From: Actinomycetes bacterium
Lineage (GTDB): Bacteria; Actinomycetota; Humimicrobiia; Humimicrobiales; Humimicrobiaceae
Reading direction: 5' to 3'
Length of the DNA: 15,765 nt
Assembly: GCA_030603375.1 (NCBI GenBank)
Contig: JAUVXY010000015.1
Coordinates: 1 to 15,765, forward strand
The translations under genes were made by a program, and so were the position numbers. Positions 7,574 to 14,414 of this stretch are shown in pieces (positions within the stretch are counted from its first letter, which is position 1; each line of letters starts with the position of its first letter). A model generated the notes under the pieces. The model searched no databases. It had not been told where the DNA came from and worked only from the letters and a program-made list of their open reading frames with translations.

Positions 7574-8494
7574 CTACTTCAGGAGGCCCGCAACTATTAG
7601 CTCCACTGCTTCAGTCTCACTTAATCTTCTTGCCATTAAAGTTTGAAGTTGTTTTGAATCAACACTTCCTATAGAAGCCTCGTGCGTAATATGAGCTTTT
7701 GGATTTCTAACCTCAACAATTGGTATTGCACTTGCAACAGCATTGCCCTGTATTATTTCCTGGCAATCAACATGCCCCCTTGCATAGTCTCCCATAGCTA
7801 CGAGCTTATTATAAACTTGCGCTCTTGCATTTTGCCTTAGTGCTATTCTTGAAGTTAGAACCCCTTTTGCTTTCTCGCCAACAAGAATACCGGCTTCTTT
7901 AACATTTACAATATCATCGCCTCTGCCGCTTATTCTCGTAATCATTTCCATAACACTATGGTTGCCGCATGTAGTTTCGTAATCAATATCAATACTTCCA
8001 ACTCTTCCTTTTATAAGCTCGAACTCTGTTTTAAATTTTGCATAGTCTTCTAAAATAATGCGTGCTTTCGGTATTACTGTTATCCCGCCTTCTTCACTAT
8101 GTATATGTCTTTCAAAATAAGAATATTTTGCTCCCCTGCCCACCTTTATTTTCCCATCCATCACATGTTTTACATCAACAGCATTAGGAAAAATACAATG
8201 GGCAAAAATAGATACAATGGAATTTTGTCCAATATTTATATTCATTATTATTTTTTGGATAGCTTCCCTGTGCGTAACTCCAAAACAAAGATGCACTGGT
8301 TTTTCAATTGTTACGTTTTCCTTTAATACTATATTTATATCTACCCCATCTTTTATCTCCACAGTATTAACCGTAAGTCCGGTGACAACATTTGTGTCAA
8401 TAACTTTATCTTTATTAATTACAAGTCTTGCTGTATCTTTATCGTGCATCTCAGGATAAATATTTGCAGCTTTAACTAATTCTTCAACACTCAT
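7574..8494 (-). CDS. SufB/SufD-type Fe-S cluster scaffold (minimal SmsB-like)
   Basis: A 306-residue beta-helix protein of the SufBD family, shorter than the roughly 470-residue SufB of E. coli and close to the compact form in archaea and strict anaerobes. The C-terminal signature HEASIGSVDSKQLQ starts at 271 and is followed by the Arg-Arg-Leu-Ser-Glu-Thr-Glu-Ala segment. Cys244 in His-Val-Asp-Cys is a good ligand or sulfur-acceptor candidate, while the place of E. coli SufB Cys405 appears to be Ala here (my alignment by eye). It would form a scaffold complex with the SufC ATPase encoded directly upstream. GGAG lies 8 nt before the ATG in the 14-nt gap after sufC. The stop is 2 nt from that of the convergent methyltransferase gene. 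Confidence 0.9.
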   Translation of the reverse strand: MSVEELVKAANIYPEMHDKDTARLVINKDKVIDTNVVTGLTVNTVEIKDGVDINIVLKENVTIEKPVHLCFGVTHREAIQKIIMNINIGQNSIVSIFAHCIFPNAVDVKHVMDGKIKVGRGAKYSYFERHIHSEEGGITVIPKARIILEDYAKFKTEFELIKGRVGSIDIDYETTCGNHSVMEMITRISGRGDDIVNVKEAGILVGEKAKGVLTSRIALRQNARAQVYNKLVAMGDYARGHVDCQEIIQGNAVASAIPIVEVRNPKAHITHEASIGSVDSKQLQTLMARRLSETEAVELIVAGLLK

Positions 8495-8508
8495 TTTACA
8501 AACTCCGC

Positions 8509-9228
8509 TTACTCAGGTAAGTTTTTATGATCGCAGGGGATGCATTTACCTTTAAAATATACACTGACCTTATCAATGCTCCCGCTTTGTATTATATCCC
8601 CATGACATAATAGAAAGGCATCCTCTGCCTGCTTTAATACAGCCAGGCTATGTGTAATTAAAATAACTGTGGTCCCATTGGATTTTAAAAACTTGATGGC
8701 TTTAAACATATTATTAAGCGATGCAACATCTATGCCTGAATCAGGTTCATCCAGAATAACAAGCTCGGGCTCCATTACCAGAATTGAAGCAAACTCTATC
8801 CTTTTTCTTTCACCACCGCTAAGCCCTTTATCCACAGCTCTATTAATATATTCTCCCGGGCTCATACCGACTTTCTCTAAAACATCTGTCACTGTTTCCC
8901 TGCTTTTATTTTTTGCCGAAGATTTAATAAAATCTTCAACTGTGAGCCCTTCAAATCTTGCTGGCTCCTGCCATGCAAGAGTAATGTTTTTCCTTGCTCT
9001 CTCATAAACACTCAAATTTTTAATTGACTTGCCCTTATATATTATATCTCCGGTAAAATCTCTGTATCCTTCAAGCCCCATTATCGTGTATCCAAGTGTA
9101 GTTTTGCCGGCACCATTCGGCCCAACCACAGCATGAATATGCCCCTCCTGAAAGGAAACGCTTAAACCATTGAGTATCTTGCTTCCATTTATAGATAAAC
9201 TTAAGTTTTTGACTTCAAGTATCCCCAT
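8509..9228 (-). CDS. SufC-type ABC ATPase for Fe-S cluster assembly (minimal SmsC-like)
   Basis: A 239-residue soluble ABC ATPase that drives conformational change of the SufB scaffold. Walker A GPNGAGKTT is at 36-44, a Q-loop Gln within Trp-Gln-Glu-Pro near 87, the signature LSGGE at 136-140, Walker B ending Asp160-Glu161, the D-loop Ser-Gly-Ile-Asp, and the switch His193. The frame opens 15 codons further upstream (to 9273). That longer start would overlap the -35 element, and GAGGCGG lies just before the ATG at 9228, so the short form is chosen. The C-terminal tail carries Cys229-x2-Cys232 followed by Asp-His, an unusual cysteine pair that could bind metal. The two-gene order sufC-sufB, without sufS, sufU or sufD nearby, matches the SUF-like minimal system. 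Confidence 0.92.
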   Translation of the reverse strand: MGILEVKNLSLSINGSKILNGLSVSFQEGHIHAVVGPNGAGKTTLGYTIMGLEGYRDFTGDIIYKGKSIKNLSVYERARKNITLAWQEPARFEGLTVEDFIKSSAKNKSRETVTDVLEKVGMSPGEYINRAVDKGLSGGERKRIEFASILVMEPELVILDEPDSGIDVASLNNMFKAIKFLKSNGTTVILITHSLAVLKQAEDAFLLCHGDIIQSGSIDKVSVYFKGKCIPCDHKNLPE

Positions 9229-9244
9229 TATTACCGCCTCTAAA

Positions 9245-9273
9245 ATTAACAATGCACTATATAATAGTGTCAA
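9245..9273 (-). promoter_or_regulatory. sufC promoter with an internal dyad
   Basis: Reading leftward, TTGACA (9273-9268) and GTTAAT (9250-9245) are 17 nt apart, giving a very short leader before sufC. An inverted repeat CACTAT-ATA-ATAGTG (9255-9269) lies across the -35/spacer junction. It resembles the nrdJ palindrome with one extra central base. An unknown repressor, for example an Fe-S-sensing Rrf2 type, or NrdR itself could bind here. Confidence 0.5.
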
Positions 9274-9344
9274 ATAAATTATAAATCAAATCAAAAGTTT
9301 TTTAAGTTGCAGAATTGATGTTTTGGTTTTCTACGCTGCAGTTG

Positions 9345-10055
9345 TCAGATTAGGCCATTTTCTTTACTTACCCCTATAATACAATCAACTGCTTCCTGCG
9401 GTTCATCCACCACTCTGTAAAGCTTTTTGTCTTCCGGGCTTATGGCTGCATATCTGGCAAGCAGAAACTCGTCAATCCAACCACATAAACCTTTCCAATA
9501 AGTGCTACCATACAGGATAATTGGGAAATGCTCAATCTTACTGGTCTGAGCCAATGTTAATGCCTCAAAGAATTCATCCAGTGTGCCAAAACCGCCGGGA
9601 AAAATGACAAAGCCCACCGAATATTTAACGAAGATCATTTTTCGGACAAAGAAATAACGAAACTCCAGCGATATATTCTGGTAAGGGTTGGGTTTCTGTT
9701 CTAATGGTAATTCTATGTTGCAGCCAACTGAAAGTCCTCCGGCCTCAAATGCACCTTTATTTGCCGCTTCCATTATCCCGGGACCGCCGCCGGTAATTAC
9801 CCCCATACCATTTTCTGCCAGCAGGGATGCGGTTTTCGTAGCAGCTTTATAGTAGTCATTGCTGGATGCGGTGCGGGCGGAACCAAAAATAGCAACACAT
9901 GGGCCTACATCAGCCAATGCATCAAACCCATCAACAAACTCGCCCTGTATACGCAATACGCGCCAGGTATCTGTATTTACAAAATCAGATTTTACCTTCT
10001 TCGGCGCTTGTAATAGTTTGTAGTCTTCGTCTTGACGCAGCTGTTTTTTCTTCAT
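9345..10055 (-). CDS. LOG-family protein (TIGR00730), putative nucleotide phosphoribohydrolase
   Basis: A 236-residue Rossmann-fold protein of the LOG/lysine-decarboxylase-like family. Members cleave nucleoside 5'-monophosphates, in plants and some bacteria cytokinin ribotides, to base and ribose 5-phosphate. The diagnostic GGGPGIME at 89-96, Arg138-Lys139 and PGGFGTLDE at 153-161 are all intact, so an active enzyme is likely; the natural substrate is unknown. There is an N-terminal extension of about 50 residues before the first Rossmann strand. Base composition is markedly richer in G+C than the flanks (34 of 60 bases at 9781-9840), which may reflect horizontal transfer. It has its own extended -10 promoter. 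Only a weak GAAAG precedes the ATG. Possible physiological roles are nucleotide salvage or cytokinin-like signalling. Confidence 0.9.
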   Translation of the reverse strand: MKKKQLRQDEDYKLLQAPKKVKSDFVNTDTWRVLRIQGEFVDGFDALADVGPCVAIFGSARTASSNDYYKAATKTASLLAENGMGVITGGGPGIMEAANKGAFEAGGLSVGCNIELPLEQKPNPYQNISLEFRYFFVRKMIFVKYSVGFVIFPGGFGTLDEFFEALTLAQTSKIEHFPIILYGSTYWKGLCGWIDEFLLARYAAISPEDKKLYRVVDEPQEAVDCIIGVSKENGLI

Positions 10056-10098
10056 ATTTTCAATTCTTTCGTTTTTAATTTTTATATATCTCTACTAT

Positions 10099-10126
10099 AT
10101 TATAGCATAATGAAGTGGGCCAAAAA
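10099..10126 (-). promoter_or_regulatory. Extended -10 promoter for the LOG gene
   Basis: Reading leftward, TGC (10107-10105) directly precedes a perfect TATAAT (10104-10099), giving the TGnTATAAT extended -10 form. The best -35 is TTTTTG (10126-10121) at 16 nt, which is poor, as is usual when the extended element is present. The start would fall about 35-40 nt before the LOG ATG. Confidence 0.55.
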
Positions 10127-10151
10127 GTTTGTGCAACCTATTGATTGTGTC

Positions 10152-11681
10152 CTAACTTGTCAATTTCTTCAGCTTTCTTAATATGTAGATCAAGCTTTCT
10201 GTATCAAGCTTGCAATAATCCTCAAGGGATCTTCTTATTTTATTTATTTCTTCCGGTGCAGCAATGGTTTTGCTGCTGCCCGTGCTGCGCGTAATATAAA
10301 GATATGAAATGCTTGCATTCATCCCGTTAGATATGTCCAATCCATCATAACTTATACCTGTTATAGCTGGCAGCACACTTTTAACTGATGCGCTCCCCTT
10401 TTGAGAAGAGTTGTAATAATAAAATTTACCAAAAGGCTCATACAGGTCTACTATTCTGGGAATAATTGAGTTGACCCATTTACTATATTGGCTGAAAGAT
10501 TCTGCAAGTTCGTTCAAAACACCTTTTTCAAATGACTCGCAGTAAACTATTATAGAACCTCTGCTGCCTAACTTATCTTTCAGGGAAGACAGCAAATCAC
10601 CTCTTGGGTCACCCCTGCCTTCGGCAAGAAATGGATAATGCTTACCAGTGCCGTTCATCGAATCCAGCACATGAAGAGAAAACTGAAAAGGTATCCTCTG
10701 ATATGGTCTGGTACCGTCATAGCATGGTATGGCTTCGGAAAATGTCTCAAAGTCAAGAAAGTAAAGAGGGTATACAAGCTTACTTAAAAATGAGAAAATT
10801 GCCTTCCTGTCAATCCTTGGCTTTAGGGTTTTTTCGCATTCCAGTTGTATTTTCTGCTTAAAACTCAAGCTATAACCTTCAGGGATATCTTTTATTAAAG
10901 TAATTCCATTCCCGAAAAGTTCAGCAGCTTTGTTTTTTGCCCCATATAAATCAAATACATTATTACCCGGCAAAAACGACCAGCACTCGTCCTTTAGCGG
11001 ACACACATAAGGTTTGCTGCAGTGCCTTCCAATTTTAATATCGGGACAATCGCTGCTGGATATAACAGCAAACATTTTCTCTATCCGCTCCCTGATGCCA
11101 GAAGAAAATTCTGCTGCTTCCTCTGTAATATCTGATGTAGCAAATAATCTCTCAGGATTTATATCTCCATTCCTTACATACTCCCTGTTAATATACGTCA
11201 GGTAACATTTCCTTATTTTAAGCCCTGCCTTCTCATAGCAGTACCTCTGGAAAGCTACATCCTCTACATTTATATCCTTTACTCCTGTTGAGCTTTTAAC
11301 TTCAATAATATCCCACTCATCTGACCCTGCTGGATTTAAAATATCAGCCCGCGCGTAAATGCCCCCTGCTAGAAACCCTGCCTCAAATAATGGTTTCCGC
11401 TTAGTTAGAAGCTGCGCAGACATCCTAAGTCCTTTTTCAAAACCACCCTTATGCTCCACATCAATTCCACAGGGGAAGAGCTTTTTTGCATATTCGCCGA
11501 CAAGATGCCCCTGATCAAAAATATATTGCGTTGCTGCATCTGGCTCCGGAATGCTTTCCCTGCGGTTAAATAAAAACCATAAATATTTCAGGCACTGCAG
11601 CCCTGCCAGGTATTTAGATTTTGAAATAATTTTATTGTTTTTCATTGAATCTACCAGAAAAGATCTTCTGCCTTTTTTCAT
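10152..11681 (-). CDS. DUF2779 protein: Cas4-like nuclease plus RNase H-fold exonuclease-like domain
   Basis: A 509-residue protein of the DUF2779 family with no settled function. The N-terminal half looks like a Cas4/AddB-type PD-(D/E)XK nuclease: Ala-Arg-Ala-Asp113, then Glu127-Val-Lys129, a Gln-Arg-Tyr at 145-147, and four cysteines (Cys30, Cys221, Cys227, Cys233) placed to hold a Fe-S cluster. The C-terminal half resembles a DEDD exonuclease: Leu-Asp310-Phe-Glu312-Thr-Phe, a Tyr-Cys-Glu-Ser-Phe segment near 380, Asp412, and Asp493 in Tyr-Cys-Lys-Leu-Asp-Thr. A role in DNA processing, repair or defence is inferred from this architecture. No Cas gene or CRISPR repeat is near. AGGA lies 11 nt before the chosen ATG; Met13 (11645) is a possible alternative start. 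Confidence 0.85.
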   Translation of the reverse strand: MKKGRRSFLVDSMKNNKIISKSKYLAGLQCLKYLWFLFNRRESIPEPDAATQYIFDQGHLVGEYAKKLFPCGIDVEHKGGFEKGLRMSAQLLTKRKPLFEAGFLAGGIYARADILNPAGSDEWDIIEVKSSTGVKDINVEDVAFQRYCYEKAGLKIRKCYLTYINREYVRNGDINPERLFATSDITEEAAEFSSGIRERIEKMFAVISSSDCPDIKIGRHCSKPYVCPLKDECWSFLPGNNVFDLYGAKNKAAELFGNGITLIKDIPEGYSLSFKQKIQLECEKTLKPRIDRKAIFSFLSKLVYPLYFLDFETFSEAIPCYDGTRPYQRIPFQFSLHVLDSMNGTGKHYPFLAEGRGDPRGDLLSSLKDKLGSRGSIIVYCESFEKGVLNELAESFSQYSKWVNSIIPRIVDLYEPFGKFYYYNSSQKGSASVKSVLPAITGISYDGLDISNGMNASISYLYITRSTGSSKTIAAPEEINKIRRSLEDYCKLDTESLIYILRKLKKLTS

Positions 11682-11697
11682 CTTTTTAAATATCCTG

Positions 11698-11742
11698 CAA
11701 CAGGTATTCTCCTGGTAAATAAATTCTGCAATACCGCAGTTG
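11698..11742. repeat. Imperfect inverted repeat in the DUF2779 leader
   Basis: CAAC-A-GGTATT (11698-11708) pairs with AATACC-GCA-GTTG (11730-11742), ten base pairs with an asymmetric bulge around a 21-nt loop. In the leftward transcript it would sit immediately before the AGGA ribosome-binding site of the DUF2779 gene. It could act as a leader structure or an operator. It is not followed by the T-run of an intrinsic terminator in that direction. Confidence 0.35.
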
Positions 11743-11806
11743 TTGAAAAGCTGCGATTTTTTATTTACTTTTCTTTTTGTAAATTAAAATAGCTTTACAT
11801 TTATAT

Positions 11807-13183
11807 TTATGCCCCCACAAATTTTTTCGCCAGTGCCTCTGCAATAAATGCTACTACAAAAAGTATGCTGATAATAATCATAAGAGGGTGAAGTTCTCTG
11901 AATTTTCCCCTTAGTAATTTAATAAGCGTATAGCTTATAAATCCAAACCCGATACCATATGAAATATTATATGTAAAAGGCATGATAATTATTGTTAAAA
12001 ATGCCGGGATCCCAACTTCAAAATTTTTAAAATCAATTCTTGAGATTACACCCATCATTAAAAATCCTACTATTATCAGCGCAGGAGCAGTTACAGGATG
12101 TTTGTACACACCTTCTGCTATTTGAACTCCGCCGCCAACTATTGCTATAACAGGAGCAAAGAATATTGACAGTAAAAATAAAACACCCGTAGTTGTTGGC
12201 ATGATACCGGTCCTGCCGCCATCAGATACTCCAGAAGCGCTTTCAATGTAAGTAGTAACAGAGCTTGCGCCAAAAAGACCTCCTGCAACAGCAGCAAGGG
12301 AATCTATTAACAGCACCCTTCTAAGCCCGGGGAGGTTGCCCTTTTTATCAAGCAGGCCAGCTTCTTCCCCTACCCCGATAACAGTGCCCATAGTGTCAAA
12401 AAAGTCAGTCATAAATAATGCAAATATCATAACAATTGCTGCTATATTCAACATACCATTGTTCCACACAGCTCCAACAATATCAGCTTTAAAAAAAGTG
12501 CTAAAACTGTCAGCTGTCGGCATTTTTACAAACTCAGTCGGAAAGGGAATAATCCTGAATATCATACCAACAACTGTTGTGCCAAATATTCCTATAAGAA
12601 TTCCTCCCTTTACCCGGTAAGCAACCAGCGCTGCTGTCAGAACAAGGCCAAAAACAGAAAGTAGAGTGTAGCTTGCGGTGAAGTCTCCAAGGCTCACTGC
12701 TGTTACAGGATTGATATTTACAAAGCCTGCTTCCTGGGTTCCAATAAAAGCTATAAATAGACCAATGCCAACTCCTATGGCATATTTTAGATCCATAGGA
12801 ATTGCCGTCATTACCATTTTCCTGAAGCCTGTTAAAACAAGTACCGTTACAATTATTCCTTCTATTACTATTATTCCCATTGCCTGCTGCCAGCTCAGGC
12901 CCAAACCAAAAATTATTGTAAATACTACCACTGCATTAATTCCCATACCAGAGGCAAGTGCAAAAGGCGTATTGGTAAGAACTCCCATCAAAATACTCAT
13001 CAACCCGGCACCTATGCAAGTAGCAACAACTGCTGCCTCAAAAGGAATACCGGTAGCACCTCCGGAAGAAAGAATAGCCGGGTTTACAAAAATAATGTAC
13101 GCCATTGTCATAAAAGTAGTAATTCCGGCTACAATTTCTGTTCTGACTGTTGTCTTCCTCTCACTGAGCTTGAAATAACTCAA
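11807..13183 (-). CDS. NCS2-family purine permease (AzgA/PbuG type)
   Basis: A 458-residue, very hydrophobic transporter with about 12-14 membrane segments, of the AzgA/PbuG branch of NCS2, which imports adenine, hypoxanthine or guanine with protons. Family marks: Met-Ala-Tyr-Ile-Ile-Phe-Val-Asn-Pro near 27-35, Ala-Ser-Gly-Met-Gly-Ile-Asn-Ala near 77-84, TDFFDTMGT at 259-267, SSVTTYIES at 307-315 and GGRTG at 322-326. The start is a TTG at 13183, supported by AGGGGG about 7 nt upstream. The nearby ATG, 5 nt before the TTG, opens a frame that stops at once. The precise base cannot be told from sequence. I looked for a purine riboswitch in the 116-nt upstream region and saw none, only AT-rich DNA with TATAAT-like hexamers at 13238-13233 and 13254-13249. 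Confidence 0.93.
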   Translation of the reverse strand: MSYFKLSERKTTVRTEIVAGITTFMTMAYIIFVNPAILSSGGATGIPFEAAVVATCIGAGLMSILMGVLTNTPFALASGMGINAVVVFTIIFGLGLSWQQAMGIIVIEGIIVTVLVLTGFRKMVMTAIPMDLKYAIGVGIGLFIAFIGTQEAGFVNINPVTAVSLGDFTASYTLLSVFGLVLTAALVAYRVKGGILIGIFGTTVVGMIFRIIPFPTEFVKMPTADSFSTFFKADIVGAVWNNGMLNIAAIVMIFALFMTDFFDTMGTVIGVGEEAGLLDKKGNLPGLRRVLLIDSLAAVAGGLFGASSVTTYIESASGVSDGGRTGIMPTTTGVLFLLSIFFAPVIAIVGGGVQIAEGVYKHPVTAPALIIVGFLMMGVISRIDFKNFEVGIPAFLTIIIMPFTYNISYGIGFGFISYTLIKLLRGKFRELHPLMIIISILFVVAFIAEALAKKFVGA

Positions 13184-13299
13184 AGCATGCCCCCTCTCTC
13201 TTTTAAAAAATAATACTTCTATTTTACAAAAAATTATAATAACATTCTATTATAAATAAAATTTTTTTATAACCTTTTAATAAATTTTACAAAAAATCT

Positions 13300-13521
13300 A
13301 TGAACAGTTTGTTTTCAGTTATAGAATGGACAAAAAATTTCTTTACTCTTGAAAATTCTAAGGCATTATTACTCAAATTTTATGAGTGGTTCCAGGACTT
13401 TCTGATTAAAGCTTTTGACAAAATACAATATGAACCAATAAGGGACCTGCTCTCAAACCCCTGGTTCTGGATAATTTTAATAATATTATTTATTATCAGA
13501 AGAATTTTCAGAAGAAGATAA
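13300..13521 (+). CDS. Small single-span membrane protein, unidentified
   Basis: A 73-residue open frame. The first 50 residues are predicted to be amphipathic and helical, rich in Phe and Trp. A Pro-Trp-Phe-Trp then leads into one hydrophobic segment (about 55-67, Ile/Leu rich), and the chain ends in a basic tail of Arg-Arg-Ile-Phe-Arg-Arg-Arg, so a cytosolic C-terminus is likely. I do not recognise a family. No Shine-Dalgarno sequence is visible before the ATG. The last 36 nt overlap the end of the convergent membrane-protein gene. The ordered architecture, helix then membrane anchor then positive tail, argues that it is real, but with no RBS it could still be a chance frame. Confidence 0.55.
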   Translation: MNSLFSVIEWTKNFFTLENSKALLLKFYEWFQDFLIKAFDKIQYEPIRDLLSNPWFWIILIILFIIRRIFRRR

Positions 13522-13800
13522 ATAGCATACAGCAACTAAAAAAATAACTAGCAATGCCACAATACTTCCAAGCGCTGCAACTTTACCTGAATTATTTTTA
13601 ATTTTCTCGTTTAATAAGTATAGCCTTGAGTTATTCTTTCTTAAATAATCCAAAAATTTTTCATCCAGCAATTTTCTGTCTGACTCATCAATATTAGATA
13701 TTTTATTTATAATCTTTTCTTCTATGTTTTCAGATGGTCTTACAACTATATTCTTTGCTATATTCCTTGCAATCTTTGAATATTTGTTTACATTATTCAT
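13486..13800 (-). CDS. Single-span membrane protein coupled to the ECF sigma gene, possible anti-sigma factor
   Basis: A 104-residue protein with a charged, helical N-terminal region of about 73 residues, one membrane segment (about 74-94) and a short Ser/Asn-rich tail. Its ATG lies inside the end of the sigma-factor gene (8-nt overlap, T-ATG-AATAA), a classic arrangement for translational coupling and for sigma/anti-sigma pairs. The size and topology fit an anti-sigma factor whose cytosolic domain holds the sigma factor. The His-x3-Cys-x2-Cys zinc motif of ZAS anti-sigma factors is absent, and the only Cys (Cys92) is within the membrane segment. The function is thus inferred from position and shape only. 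Its 3' end overlaps the convergent small membrane gene. Confidence 0.75.
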   Translation of the reverse strand: MNNVNKYSKIARNIAKNIVVRPSENIEEKIINKISNIDESDRKLLDEKFLDYLRKNNSRLYLLNEKIKNNSGKVAALGSIVALLVIFLVAVCYLSSSENSSDNK

Positions 13801-14386
13801 AATATTTTAATTTTTCTTTTATTGTTTTCCTTGCTCTGTGGATATTAGTCTTAACTGTCCCAATTGGCTTTTTAGTTAATTCTGCAATTTCTCTATAACT
13901 ATAATCCTGTAAATCCCTTAAAATCAAGGGTATTCTGTAGCTCTCATCAAGACTTACTATAATATTTAATACTTTCTTCACCATTTCTTTATCTAAAAAA
14001 ACTTTTTCCAGATTACGGTTAAAGTTAGTAAAAACAACTTCACAATTCTCTGTTAACTCATCCAGGCTTACTTTTTGATTCGAAGCCTTTGACCGCAGCC
14101 TTAATTTGTCTATGCACGTGTTAACAGTTAGTTTTCTTATCCATGTTTTAAAACTAGAAAGTCCCCTAAAACCTCCTATAGAAAGGTACACTTTTACAAA
14201 TACTTCCTGGCTTGCATCCTCTGCATCATGAGTATTTCTTAAAATAAAAAAAGACGTTGTGTATACATAATTAGAATACCGTCTGACTAGCTCCTCGAAT
14301 GCAACCTTGTTCCCTTTCTTGGATTTTGAAACCAATACCCTGTCATCTACAGCACTGCTGCTCTTTTTTTCTTTTAACCTGCCCAA
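13793..14386 (-). CDS. ECF (RpoE-type) RNA polymerase sigma factor
   Basis: A 197-residue sigma-70-family protein with only regions 2 and 4. Region 2 spans about 24-95, with Phe-Glu-Glu-Leu-Val-Arg-Arg-Tyr, the core-binding DAEDASQEVFVKVY at 54-67, and Thr-Trp-Ile-Arg-Lys at 81-85. Region 4 spans about 130-192, with the DNA-reading helix-turn-helix YREIAELTKKPIGTVKTNIHRA starting at 164. The start is a TTG at 14386 with AGAGGA upstream. The only nearby ATG is out of frame, and a stop lies about 33 nt upstream in frame, so no other start is available. It sits 28 nt after an envelope protease gene and overlaps a membrane-protein gene, so a role in cell-surface stress response is likely. Confidence 0.94.
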   Translation of the reverse strand: MGRLKEKKSSSAVDDRVLVSKSKKGNKVAFEELVRRYSNYVYTTSFFILRNTHDAEDASQEVFVKVYLSIGGFRGLSSFKTWIRKLTVNTCIDKLRLRSKASNQKVSLDELTENCEVVFTNFNRNLEKVFLDKEMVKKVLNIIVSLDESYRIPLILRDLQDYSYREIAELTKKPIGTVKTNIHRARKTIKEKLKYYE

Positions 14387-14414
14387 TACATTCCTCTTTT
14401 TTTGTAAGAAGCGC

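Noticed and set aside
9307..9340. Terminator hairpin after the LOG gene (TGCAG/CTGCA arms)
   Set aside because: The stem is 5 bp around a loop of more than 20 nt and no T-run follows in the leftward direction.
10152..11681. CRISPR-associated Cas4 gene
   Set aside because: The Cas4-like half is fused to a second nuclease-like domain of the DUF2779 family, and there are no repeats, cas1 or cas2 in the window.
11733..11767. Rightward intrinsic terminator (CGCAG/CTGCG stem followed by T-rich tract)
   Set aside because: The stem is only 5 bp with an 11-nt loop and both flanking genes run leftward, so it has no gene to terminate; coincidence is more likely.
13184..13299. Purine riboswitch ahead of the NCS2 permease
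   Set aside because: The region is almost pure A/T with none of the conserved loop sequences of that riboswitch class.
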